From NCBI GenBank assembly GCA_029287875.1, contig JARFQH010000308.1:1-11377 (forward strand): DNA of 11,377 bases. The letters run 5' to 3'. Numbering within the stretch: the stretch's first letter is position 1; the number at the start of each line of letters is the position of its first letter. This DNA is from Desulfobacteraceae bacterium. GTDB taxonomy: Bacteria; Desulfobacterota; Desulfobacteria; Desulfobacterales; SG8-13. The position numbers and the translations under genes are program-made. Positions 1 through 6,935 of the stretch are shown one piece after another. A model generated the notes under the pieces. It had not been told where the DNA came from and did no database searches. It saw only the letters and a list, made by a program, of their open reading frames with translations.

Positions 1-88
1 TGGTGCCCGGGGCCGGAATTGAACCGGCACGGCACTATGTGCCGAGGGATTTTAAGTCCCTTGCGTCTACCTGTTCCGCCACCCGGGC
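1..88 (-). tRNA. tRNA-Leu (anticodon UAA)
   Basis: Read on the minus strand, positions 88-82 (GCCCGGG) pair perfectly with positions 11-5 (CCCGGGC) to form the acceptor stem, followed by discriminator A (4) and an encoded CCA (3-1). The anticodon stem AGGGA/TCCCT encloses loop CTTAAAA, which gives anticodon TAA. The T arm GCCGG-TTCAATT-CCGGC is intact, and the long variable arm (CGGCACATAGTGCCG, a clean stem-loop) is the class II signature of leucine tRNAs. The gene is complete and abuts the window edge. It lies downstream of the TrkA-like gene on the same strand with about 130 nt between them, so it may have its own promoter; I did not find a convincing -35/-10 pair. Confidence 0.97.
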
Positions 89-219
89 GGCAATGAAAAA
101 TAGGACCAAATCGAAAATACGCGGATGGACACCAGGTACCCTATACCGGTTCGGATTGCAAGCAAAAATGGCCCGCCGCACCTGAATATCGTAAGGACAA
201 AGGCCCACAAACAGGCTGT

Positions 220-879
220 TTAAGAGGTTCGTGGGATCAGCCTAAAAGCATCCAGCACACTGTGACACCGGCAGGCCGTACCCAGCAGTACCGGTCCGCG
301 GCAGGCTTCGACCTTCCGGAGGGCGTCGAGAAGATCGCCGGGGCTGTAACCGCCTACACCCGGCGACAATTGGCGACTGCGGACGATCACCGGGGTCATT
401 TGGTGGGGGTCCACTGCCGTCAGTTCCTTGTAGAGGTCTATCGGCCGCGGTTTGCCGGTGACGAAACAAAGATCGGCGGGTTCCGGGCAGTTGTTCGGGC
501 AGATGAAGTCGGCCACGCTGGTGTAAACCCTGCCGCCCTCACCTTTAAAGACGCATCCAAGCTTTTGGGTCAGGGCTTCCGGAACCGTCAGTTTTTCTAC
601 CCGATAAGCCGGTGAAAGCCGCTTGCAGAGCCACTCAAAAGCCAAGTGGACCGGAACGGCCGCCACGATCCAGTCGGGTTCCTCGGAAACAGTCAGATGT
701 TCTGCCAGGTACGCCGCACCATCCGCGGCCACGACGGCGGTCGCCATCCCCTCGACATGTTGCAGAGCTCGCTGATCCTGGTCGACGACGATGATTGAGG
801 CCTCAGAATATTTCAGGCGCAGCCTTACGGCGGCTTTCTCACCGAATTGACCGGCCCCTATAATCCAGACCGTTTTCAT
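220..879 (-). CDS. Rossmann-fold NAD-binding (TrkA-N/RCK-like) protein with cysteine-rich C-terminal half
   Basis: The protein has 219 aa. The N-terminus is a dinucleotide-binding fold: strand VWIIGAG with the GxGxFG turn (G8, G10, G13), then a second strand ending in an acidic residue (VVD, D33) that would prefer NAD(H). This resembles the TrkA-N/RCK domain of potassium-channel regulators, but no second RCK domain or membrane part follows. The C-terminal half (about 100-219) is unfamiliar and holds cysteines at 127, 131 and 138 (C-x3-C-x6-C) and at 193, 203 and 205 (TACRC). These could bind a metal or Fe-S cluster; this is inference. The start is supported by GGAG (minus strand, 886-889) six bases before the ATG. 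The gene stands alone between the tRNA and the divergently transcribed maf. Function is unknown. A redox- or nucleotide-sensing role is possible, and so is a small dehydrogenase-like enzyme. Confidence 0.85.
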   Translation of the reverse strand: MKTVWIIGAGQFGEKAAVRLRLKYSEASIIVVDQDQRALQHVEGMATAVVAADGAAYLAEHLTVSEEPDWIVAAVPVHLAFEWLCKRLSPAYRVEKLTVPEALTQKLGCVFKGEGGRVYTSVADFICPNNCPEPADLCFVTGKPRPIDLYKELTAVDPHQMTPVIVRSRQLSPGVGGYSPGDLLDALRKVEACRGPVLLGTACRCHSVLDAFRLIPRTS

Positions 880-907
880 GGTTGTCTCCGTTTGAATGAA
901 TCTCCCC

Positions 908-1020
908 GCAGCAAGCTGCAGGGTATCAAAGCTGTTTGATTTTATCCCCTCACCCTAACCCTCTACCAAGGGAGAGGGAATCTGTGGTGAGCCTGCAGCG
1001 AGCTACAGGGAATTATCAAG
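908..1020. repeat. Intergenic hairpin repeat element framed by imperfect direct repeats
   Basis: The space between the divergent TrkA-like gene and maf holds a nested inverted repeat: CTCACC (949-954) pairs with GGTGAG (986-991), and inside it CCCTCT (959-964) pairs with AGAGGG (973-978). The core, CCCTCACCCTAACCCTC, resembles a hairpin repeat that I recall from intergenic spaces of many proteobacteria. On each side lies a copy of a short direct repeat: GCAGCAAGCTGCAGGGTATCAAAG (908-931) and GCAGCGAGCTACAGGG-AATTATCAAG (995-1020), matching except for a few substitutions and a 2-base gap. No T-tract follows the stem on either strand, so it is not an obvious intrinsic terminator. It may be a REP/MITE-like mobile repeat. 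Confidence 0.6.
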
Positions 1021-1145
1021 TTAAAATCAGCAACGAATAATCCATTTCGCCCAAACATGGATGAAAACCGAAATTTGAGATTATATCTTTGTCCGATGTT
1101 TTCGCATCATTGTCAAACCCGGCCGCATTTGTTAAGAGTGACCGT

Positions 1146-1739
1146 ATGCCGAAAACCGACACCGACCCGCGTTTGATATTGGCTTCCAAGTCCCCGCGGC
1201 GCCGGTACCTGCTGAAGCAGGCCGGTCTTTCATTCACGGTTATCCCGGGCAACTTCGACGAGAGCACGGTACCGATGGCCTCACCTCCGGAGTATGTCAG
1301 GAAGTTAGCCGAGGCCAAGGCGATCGACATCGCACGACAATATCCGAACAGTTGGGTTATCGGTGCCGATACGATGGTTTCGATCGGCGATCGCATCCTC
1401 GGCAAACCGGTCTCGGATAACGACGCCCGTGACATGTTGCAGCGCTTGAGCGATCGGATCCACCAAGTGTACACCGGTTACTGCATTTGCCACCGGTCTG
1501 AAACCCGTCTTTATTCGGACACGGTCAAGACAGACGTACGCTTCAAGGCCCTGACCGCTGACGAAATCGCCTGGTACATCCAAACCCGCGAGCCCTTCGA
1601 CAAAGCCGGGGCCTATGCGATCCAAGGTCTCGGAACGTTTCTGGTCAAAAGCATCAACGGTTCCTACACCAATGTGGTTGGCCTGCCGATCTGCGAGGTG
1701 ATCGAGTTTTTGATCAGAGAGAAGGTCATATCTTATTAA
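1146..1739 (+). CDS. maf: Maf family nucleoside triphosphate pyrophosphatase (YhdE-type, dTTP/UTP)
   Basis: The Maf/HAM1-fold pyrophosphatase hydrolyses non-canonical or excess nucleoside triphosphates (dTTP, UTP and modified pyrimidines in the YhdE branch) to the monophosphate and pyrophosphate in the cytoplasm, and has been linked to septum inhibition. Visible motifs, numbered from the chosen start, are: LASKSPRRR at 12-20 (phosphate-binding S-x-S-P-R-R), GADTMV at 73-78 with likely catalytic D75, ILGKP at 84-88, HQVYTG at 106-111, EPFDKAGAYAIQG at 149-161 (the YhdE hallmark) and NGSYTNVVGLP at 171-181. From ATG 1146 the product is 197 aa, the usual family length. The frame can be extended to a TTG at 1089, but the extra 19 residues match nothing in Maf and are probably not translated. 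A weak AAGAG precedes the ATG. First gene of the plus-strand run; yggS begins 40 nt downstream. Confidence 0.94.
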   Translation: MPKTDTDPRLILASKSPRRRYLLKQAGLSFTVIPGNFDESTVPMASPPEYVRKLAEAKAIDIARQYPNSWVIGADTMVSIGDRILGKPVSDNDARDMLQRLSDRIHQVYTGYCICHRSETRLYSDTVKTDVRFKALTADEIAWYIQTREPFDKAGAYAIQGLGTFLVKSINGSYTNVVGLPICEVIEFLIREKVISY

Positions 1740-1779
1740 TTTTAATGCAAGATTAAGGGACACCATCGGAACAGCAACC

Positions 1780-2466
1780 ATGATCACAGGAAACCTCACC
1801 CGGGTTCGTCGACGAATCGAACAGGCTGCCGCACGCTGCGGACGAGATCCGGCAAGCGTTCGTTTGCTGGCCGTCAGCAAGACCATCTCGGCCGAAAGCG
1901 TCAAAGAGGCCATCGATGCCGGCATTCGCCTGCTGGGGGAAAACTACATTCAGGAGGCCCGCGAAAAAATCGACGCCCTTATGGGGAATCTGGCCTCGTG
2001 GCACTTCATCGGACATCTCCAGACCAACAAGGCCCGGTTCGCGGTGGAACTCTTCGACCTGATCCACTCGGTCGATTCCCTCAAATTGGCCCGTGAACTG
2101 GACAAACAGGCTCGGCGGCAGAACAAGGTTCAACCGATCCTGATCCAGGTCAACATTGCCGAAGAAAAATCGAAATCCGGCATCACGGAACAGGCGGCCC
2201 CGCAGCTGATCCGCGAGGTCAGCCGCTGCGAAAACCTTTCTGTCAGGGGACTCATGACAATGCCTCCTTTTTTCAACGCTCCCGAAAAAGTGCGGCCCTA
2301 TTTCAAGGCTCTGCGGCAACTGGCCAGCCGCATCGCGGCCATGAACATCGACGGGGTGACGATGATGGAGCTATCCATGGGAATGACCGGTGATTTTGAA
2401 GTGGCCGTCGAAGAAGGAGCCACAATCGTGCGCGTCGGAACCGCCATCTTCGGAGAGAGACAGTGA
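1780..2466 (+). CDS. yggS: YggS/PLPBP family pyridoxal 5'-phosphate homeostasis protein
   Basis: A 228 aa single-domain TIM-barrel PLP protein (fold type III, like the N-terminal domain of alanine racemase). The PLP-binding lysine is K34 in LLAVSKT. Other family signatures are GENYIQEA (about 53-60), WHFIGHLQTNK (about 73-83), the strand ILIQVNIAEEKSKSG, GLMTMPP, the phosphate-binding LSMGMTGDFEVAVEEG near the C-terminus, and the closing VRVGTAIFG. YggS has no known catalytic turnover; it carries PLP and its loss disturbs amino-acid and vitamin B6 pools. Length and both ends match the family. The ATG at 1780 lies about 10 nt after CGGA, a modest Shine-Dalgarno. Its stop overlaps the queH start, so the two are translationally coupled. 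Confidence 0.96.
   Translation: MITGNLTRVRRRIEQAAARCGRDPASVRLLAVSKTISAESVKEAIDAGIRLLGENYIQEAREKIDALMGNLASWHFIGHLQTNKARFAVELFDLIHSVDSLKLARELDKQARRQNKVQPILIQVNIAEEKSKSGITEQAAPQLIREVSRCENLSVRGLMTMPPFFNAPEKVRPYFKALRQLASRIAAMNIDGVTMMELSMGMTGDFEVAVEEGATIVRVGTAIFGERQ
2452..2458 (+). promoter_or_regulatory. Shine-Dalgarno of queH inside the yggS end
   Basis: GGAGAGA lies within the last codons of yggS, with the GGAG core (2452-2455) seven bases before the GTG at 2463. It supports the non-ATG start of queH in a GTGA overlap with the yggS stop. Confidence 0.7.
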
Positions 2467-2990
2467 AACTTCTGCTTCATGTCTGCTGCGGACCGTGCGC
2501 CATATACCCGTTACGGGTCCTGCGCCAAGACGCGGCATCGGTCATCGGCTTTTTCTACCGACACAACATCCAACCTTACTCGGAATGTCTCCGGCGCCAG
2601 GAGACACTTAAGGACTATGCCGAGCAGGTCGACCTGAAGGTCATTTACCAGGGGGGGTACAATCTCGAAGGATTTCTGCGCAATGTGGCCTACCGCGAAG
2701 CCAACCGCTGCACCTATTGCTATCATGACCGGCTGAACAGCACCGCCTTGATGGCCCGGCACGGCAAGTTCGACGGCTTCAGCACGACGCTGCTCTACAG
2801 TAAGTTCCAGAAACACGAGACGATCAAATCAATCGGCGAGGCCGTGGGCCGGTCGGTCGGCGTGCCCTTTTACTACCGCGATTTTCGTCCGGGATGGAAA
2901 GAGGGCGTCGACGAATCCAAACGGCTTGGCCTGTATCGCCAGCAATATTGCGGGTGCGTTTACAGCGAAAAAGAAAGATTTTACAAGTAG
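2463..2990 (+). CDS. queH: Epoxyqueuosine reductase QueH (DUF208 family)
   Basis: QueH performs the last step of queuosine synthesis, reducing epoxyqueuosine to queuosine at the wobble position of GUN tRNAs, and is the non-homologous alternative to cobalamin-dependent QueG. The 175 aa product has the full DUF208 pattern: LLHVCCGPC with C8, C9 and C12 at the N-terminus, then NRCTYCYHDRL with C83 and C86, FSTTLLYSKFQKHE (about 106-119), the FYYRDFRPGW motif (136-145) and a terminal QQYCGCVYSE with C163 and C165. These cysteines are the known iron-sulfur and metal ligands or redox pair of the family; exact roles here are inferred. Translation starts at a GTG that overlaps the yggS stop by 4 nt. 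The membrane M48 peptidase gene starts 19 nt after its stop. Confidence 0.95.
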   Translation: MKLLLHVCCGPCAIYPLRVLRQDAASVIGFFYRHNIQPYSECLRRQETLKDYAEQVDLKVIYQGGYNLEGFLRNVAYREANRCTYCYHDRLNSTALMARHGKFDGFSTTLLYSKFQKHETIKSIGEAVGRSVGVPFYYRDFRPGWKEGVDESKRLGLYRQQYCGCVYSEKERFYK

Positions 2991-3009
2991 CCTTGAGGTC
3001 ACTTGATAG

Positions 3010-4842
3010 ATGTTTTCAAACTTCATTTACTTCATCATCGTTCTGCTGATATACGCCACCTACCAGCCGGCGGCGGAAACCAATTTCACGCCGATCGACA
3101 CGGCGCTGCTCTTTGCCGCGCTGCACGTCTTGTTCATCACCTATAACAGGTCCCTTTTTCAGAGTCTCCAGCGCCGGGTGACGAGGGAAAGTTTTACACG
3201 CCTCGATGACCGGTTCAACAACCTTCTCACGCGCCAGTCGATCCTGTCCATCGCCCTTTTCGCAATCGACGTTTACGGATTGAGCCTGCCGTCGTTTTTC
3301 ATCTCTTTGCCGCTATTTTCGAGAATGCCGACCCTGCTGGCCCTGGTCTTTCTGGCGCTGTTCGTTTCCTATCTGGCCGTCGTCTGGGCATTCGCCTTCG
3401 ATGCCCACCGGCGCCTGTATGGATCGGATATCTCCCGGTCGGCCTACGTCTGGTCCCAAATCTCTTTTTCGGTACCCGTACTGCTGCCCTGGCTGGTGCT
3501 CTCGGCCATCACCGATCTGATCAACGCCCTGCCCTTTGAGTGGCTCAAAAACCAGCTGGCGACCACCACCGGATCGGTCGTCTATTTCATGTTCTTTCTT
3601 GTGATCGTGGCGGTTATCGGTCCGGCCATGATTCAGAAATTTTGGCGCTGCCGTCCTCTGGAGGACAGCACGATGCGGCAGCGGATCGAGGCCCTGTGCA
3701 AAAAAGCGAATCTCGAATATGCCAACATTCTCTACTGGCCGATATTCGGCGGTCACATGATCACGGCCGGCGTCATGGGCCTGATAAAAAAATTCCGGTA
3801 TATTCTTGTCACCAGCGCCCTCCTGAGCAGCCTGCAGCCGGCCGAGATCGATGCGGTCATCGCTCATGAGATCGGACACGTCAAACGCTACCACCTGGTG
3901 TTCTACCTCGTCTTCTTCGCCGGCTTCATGGTTCTCACCTATGCGACCTACGATCTGATCTTCTACGCCGTCATTTACACTGAGCCAATGTTTCAATTTT
4001 TCAGCCGGTTCGGGTTCAACCCGGTGACCCTGACCTCCGTATTTCTGAGCGTGAACATGGTGGTGATCTTTCTTATTTATTTTCGGTTTATATTCGGCTA
4101 CTTCATGCGCAATTTCGAGCGCCAGGCCGATGGCTATGTCTACACGCTCTTCGATACGGCCCAGCCGCTCATCAGCACACTCGAGAAAATCGCTTACACC
4201 AGCGGGCAATCACCGGATCGCCCCAACTGGCACCATTTCAGCATTAGCGAAAGGATCAGCCACCTGGCCCGCTGTGAAATCGATCGCAGTAACATCGATC
4301 GGCACGATCGTAAGGTCAGAAACAGCATTCTGGTCTTCGTCAGCAGCATGGTATTGGTGGCCGCTGTCGGCTACAGCCTCAACTTCGGGGAGACCGGTAA
4401 ACAACTGAGCAGCCACTTCTTCGAAAAAATCATCCTCAGGGAGATCGAAAAGCATCCGCAGAACCCAAACCTTTACAAAGTGCTCGGCGATCTGTACTAC
4501 GAAACCGGCAATCTCAGCGGGGTTCAGCAAGCCTACGAGGCCTCTCTGAAACTCAGTCCGGAAAATCCTAACGTGCTCAACAATCTGGCCTGGCTGTATG
4601 CCACCGCCGAAGACCCGCACTTCCGGAATCCGGTACGGGCACTGGATTTGGCCAAGGCCGCCGCAGGTCTCTTAGAGGAGCCCCACATTCTCGACACGCT
4701 GGCGGAATGCTACTTCGTCAACGGTCAGTATGCAAAAGCCCTCGAAACAGCGCAACACGCCCTGCGGTTGGCACGTGAGAATCGCACCTACTATCAGGAG
4801 CAAGTGGAGAAGTTCAGAAAAGAGGCGGGACCGTCGGCCTGA
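3010..4842 (+). CDS. Integral-membrane M48 (Ste24/HtpX-like) zinc metallopeptidase with C-terminal TPR domain
   Basis: The protein has 610 aa. Hydrophobic segments fall near residues 3-18, 30-45, 77-99, 106-130, 150-173, 187-208, 295-322, 338-365 and 438-456, so it is a polytopic inner-membrane protein. The zinc site is HEIGH (H286, E287, H290), with the third ligand E370 in FERQAD, the M48 pattern; D374 follows as usual. After the last membrane segment, residues about 478-606 form TPR-like helical repeats (NLYKVLGDLYYETGNL..., NVLNNLAWLYAT..., HILDTLAECYFVNGQYAKAL). Known M48 enzymes cut membrane or secreted proteins for quality control or maturation; the substrate here is unknown, and the TPR tail probably recruits a partner. 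GAGG (2995-2998) lies 11 nt before the ATG. Last gene of the plus-strand run, facing the minus-strand operon across 107 nt. Confidence 0.93.
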   Translation: MFSNFIYFIIVLLIYATYQPAAETNFTPIDTALLFAALHVLFITYNRSLFQSLQRRVTRESFTRLDDRFNNLLTRQSILSIALFAIDVYGLSLPSFFISLPLFSRMPTLLALVFLALFVSYLAVVWAFAFDAHRRLYGSDISRSAYVWSQISFSVPVLLPWLVLSAITDLINALPFEWLKNQLATTTGSVVYFMFFLVIVAVIGPAMIQKFWRCRPLEDSTMRQRIEALCKKANLEYANILYWPIFGGHMITAGVMGLIKKFRYILVTSALLSSLQPAEIDAVIAHEIGHVKRYHLVFYLVFFAGFMVLTYATYDLIFYAVIYTEPMFQFFSRFGFNPVTLTSVFLSVNMVVIFLIYFRFIFGYFMRNFERQADGYVYTLFDTAQPLISTLEKIAYTSGQSPDRPNWHHFSISERISHLARCEIDRSNIDRHDRKVRNSILVFVSSMVLVAAVGYSLNFGETGKQLSSHFFEKIILREIEKHPQNPNLYKVLGDLYYETGNLSGVQQAYEASLKLSPENPNVLNNLAWLYATAEDPHFRNPVRALDLAKAAAGLLEEPHILDTLAECYFVNGQYAKALETAQHALRLARENRTYYQEQVEKFRKEAGPSA

Positions 4843-4949
4843 CACCCCCTCCGCGGGGCAAAAATCCTCAGTGAAACCAAGAACCCTTCAGATTTCGCCG
4901 GGTAATCAGCTCCATGTAAAGGATCTCGGGATTCTCCGATAAACACCGC
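4843..4949. other. Convergent intergenic space without a clear terminator
   Basis: This is the gap between the stops of the plus-strand peptidase and the minus-strand deacetylase. The only stem I see is CCCC (4846-4849) with GGGG (4855-4858) around a five-base loop. It is not followed by a T-run on either strand. No RNA gene or small ORF with a credible ribosome binding site is apparent. Confidence 0.5.
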
Positions 4950-5654
4950 TTAACGGGGAAGTTCGACGCGGTGAAAGGACTCGGCCAGTTCGAAAGGCTC
5001 GCCCTCGGCCATTGACCGACAGCGCTGCCGCAGCCAATCCTCGAGGTCGGAAACGCCCAGCTCTCTTACCTGACTCGCATGGCAGCGCAATGCGGCCAGT
5101 TTGAGTGCGAAGGTGGCGGTGATATCGGAGCGATAATTGACGTCCTCTGCGGCCCAGAAGAGCAATTCCTGTACTTTATGCGGCTCCAGTCCCTCGGCCA
5201 GCATGTCCGGGTAGGCCAGATGGTCCCGGGCGTAGGGAAATACCGCATCCAAAACGACCTGGCCGGCGATGCGGTGGTCGCGATGCCAGACGTACCGCCG
5301 GTAAGGATCCGAGGTCACCACGGTGTGCGGTCGGTACTGTCGAATGACCCGCACGATCTGTTCACGAAAGGCGGGCGTGTCCTCCAGCCCCTGGTCGGGC
5401 ATGCCGAGAAAATCGACTCCTTCCACCCCGAGCAGTCGGGCGGCGGCCATTTGCTCCTTCTCTCGGACTGCGGCCAACTCTTTCGGGGTCAGGTGGCGGT
5501 CGGTGGTCCCTTTTTCACCGTGGGTGCACACCACGTAGACCACTTTTTTGCCGGCGCGGGTCCAATTGGCCACCGTTCCGGCCACACCGAACTCGGCGTC
5601 GTCCGGGTGAGCCGATATCACCAGCATATCGGTTGACTCCTTATTTTCTTTCAT
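4950..5654 (-). CDS. PIG-L family zinc-dependent deacetylase (MshB/BshB/LmbE-like)
   Basis: PIG-L enzymes remove the N-acetyl group from GlcNAc conjugates, as in mycothiol (MshB), bacillithiol (BshB), GPI anchors and teicoplanin-type antibiotics. From the chosen start (234 aa) the motifs are SAHPDDAEFG at 14-23, giving zinc ligands H16 and D19 and catalytic-base candidate D18, and WHRDHR at 123-128, giving third ligand H127 and H124 as the second conserved histidine; CHASQV (191-196) is also typical of the group. An upstream ATG at 5675 would add seven residues and overlap the glycosyltransferase by 25 nt. The ATG at 5654 is preferred because it follows AGGAG at 7 nt and forms an ATGA overlap with the glycosyltransferase stop. 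This coupling suggests the deacetylase acts on the product of that glycosyltransferase. Last gene of the minus-strand operon. The exact substrate cannot be read from sequence. Confidence 0.93.
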   Translation of the reverse strand: MKENKESTDMLVISAHPDDAEFGVAGTVANWTRAGKKVVYVVCTHGEKGTTDRHLTPKELAAVREKEQMAAARLLGVEGVDFLGMPDQGLEDTPAFREQIVRVIRQYRPHTVVTSDPYRRYVWHRDHRIAGQVVLDAVFPYARDHLAYPDMLAEGLEPHKVQELLFWAAEDVNYRSDITATFALKLAALRCHASQVRELGVSDLEDWLRQRCRSMAEGEPFELAESFHRVELPR

Positions 5655-6880
5655 GAAATAGCTCCTATTGCACACACCCCGACATATTCCGCGGCCAGCG
5701 CTGCCGCCACCTTCGACCAGCTGAACTGCAGCACCGACGCACGTATATCGGCGGCGGACACGGTTTTCCGGGCTTTATTGGGTAGAAAGGCTTCGATCGC
5801 TTCAGCGAACAAACGAGGCGCAGCCTCGGTCACCACCTGCCCGGTACGGCCCTGTTGCAGAATACTCTCCATGGCCCCGACCGGTGTGGCCACCACCGGA
5901 GTTCCGCAAGCCAGGGCCTCGAGGCCGACCAGACCGAAGCTTTCATAGAGAGACGGCACGACCAGCACGTCGGCGGCGCTGTAATACGCCGGCAGTCGAT
6001 CTTGAACGATCCTTCCGGCAAACGTCACGGCATCCTGCAACCCGAGGTCACTGGCCTGTTTTTGCAGGCGTCGTGTTGCGGGGGACGCCAGGCCGTCACC
6101 ACCGACAAGCACCAGCCGCAGCGAATCCCTCCGCCGCAAATAAATCATCGCCTTTATCAGACTATCGATGCCCTTCACCGAATCGAACCGGCCGACGAAC
6201 AGGACGATCGGGTGATCGGATGCGAACCCGAGTCGACGTCGTGCCACTGCCGTGTCCAGCGGGCGGAACAGGTTCAGATCGACACCGCAGGGGACGACAC
6301 CGATTTTATCCGACACGGCATCGTAGAGGCGAATCAGCTGCACCTTGTCTTTCGGTGTCGTGGAGAGAACCCGTTCACAAGTTGCTGCGAGATTCTTCTC
6401 CGTGGCGATGCGCAGCAGCGGCTCGGACTCCCCTACTCCGATGCTGTTTTTAACGGCACCCAGTGTATGAAAGGTGATGATATGCGGCCGTCGCCAACTC
6501 TCCCGGACCATCTCCCCCAGCGAACCGGACAACCAGTAATGGCTGTGAATCAGGTCATAGTCGAGAAAATGACGGTTTCGAAACGACTCCAGCGCCCTGT
6601 GGAAATCCGCTATATGCCGGTGGAGCGCTTCCTTGGGGACATTTCTCCCGTTTCCGGTGCTCAGGTGAACGAGCCGCACGTTTTCAGTTAGTGCGATGAC
6701 GGGGTCGCCGACTTCAGCGGTCCGCCGGGTGAATATGTCCACCTTGTGGCCCATTCGCCCCAGCTCCCTGGCGGCCTCCCGGATATAGACGCTCATGCCG
6801 CCGGTATCCCTGGTGCCCAGGGGGCCAAGCGGGCTGGAGTGGATACTGAGCATTGCAATCCTGAGAGACGTCATCTGCAT
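5651..6880 (-). CDS. GT4 family glycosyltransferase, MshA-like
   Basis: A 409 aa retaining GT-B glycosyltransferase. The N-terminal domain has the glycine-rich loop TGGMSVYIRE (26-35), the IHSHYWLSG motif (111-119) and FHTLGAVKN (137-145). All three are typical of MshA (UDP-GlcNAc:inositol-phosphate transferase) and sucrose-phosphate-synthase relatives. The C-terminal donor domain has FVGRFDSVKG (228-237, with R231 and K236 for the donor diphosphate) and PSLYESFGLVGLEALACGTP (309-328, with the E-x7-E pair E313 and E321). The likely product is an alpha-linked amino-sugar conjugate, but the acceptor is unknown and a polysaccharide role is possible. ATG 6880 has only a weak upstream GG-rich stretch, and an ATG two codons further in is equally possible. 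A 55-nt gap to the upstream acyltransferase gene is the largest in the operon. The stop overlaps the deacetylase start (ATGA). Confidence 0.92.
   Translation of the reverse strand: MQMTSLRIAMLSIHSSPLGPLGTRDTGGMSVYIREAARELGRMGHKVDIFTRRTAEVGDPVIALTENVRLVHLSTGNGRNVPKEALHRHIADFHRALESFRNRHFLDYDLIHSHYWLSGSLGEMVRESWRRPHIITFHTLGAVKNSIGVGESEPLLRIATEKNLAATCERVLSTTPKDKVQLIRLYDAVSDKIGVVPCGVDLNLFRPLDTAVARRRLGFASDHPIVLFVGRFDSVKGIDSLIKAMIYLRRRDSLRLVLVGGDGLASPATRRLQKQASDLGLQDAVTFAGRIVQDRLPAYYSAADVLVVPSLYESFGLVGLEALACGTPVVATPVGAMESILQQGRTGQVVTEAAPRLFAEAIEAFLPNKARKTVSAADIRASVLQFSWSKVAAALAAEYVGVCAIGAIS
5662..5666 (-). promoter_or_regulatory. Shine-Dalgarno of the PIG-L deacetylase
   Basis: AGGAG on the minus strand, seven bases before ATG 5654. 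It decides the deacetylase start in favour of the ATGA overlap rather than the ATG at 5675. Confidence 0.75.
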
Positions 6881-6935
6881 TTAACCCAAATCCATTTGGC
6901 CGGCGTTCTTAGGGCTCACTCAATGCGACAAGTGA

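Noticed and set aside
204..235. Palindrome AAACAG-G-CTGTTT and outer CCCAC/GTGGG as a terminator of the TrkA-like gene
   Set aside because: The inner palindrome leaves a one-base loop, the outer stem has a long loop, and the downstream minus-strand side lacks a run of T; I could not support a terminator.
1089..1145. Extended N-terminus of Maf from a TTG
   Set aside because: The extra 19 residues have no counterpart in Maf proteins, and the ATG at 1146 gives the normal family length.
1075..1145. Possible sigma-70 promoter for maf (TTGAGA at 1075-1080; TTGTCA near 1110)
   Set aside because: Neither hexamer has a good -10 partner at 16-18 bases, and the second would place the -10 almost on the start codon.
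3313..4209. Minus-strand reading frame of 298 codons opposite the M48 peptidase
   Set aside because: It is antisense to HEIGH and several membrane segments of a convincing gene. The translation is rich in His, Glu and Gly as expected from a GC-rich antisense frame.
4845..4859. GC-rich stem CCCC/GGGG as a terminator after the M48 gene
   Set aside because: The stem is only four pairs and no T-tract follows on either strand.
5066..5248. Short minus-strand frame inside the deacetylase gene
   Set aside because: An out-of-frame shadow of the PIG-L coding sequence.
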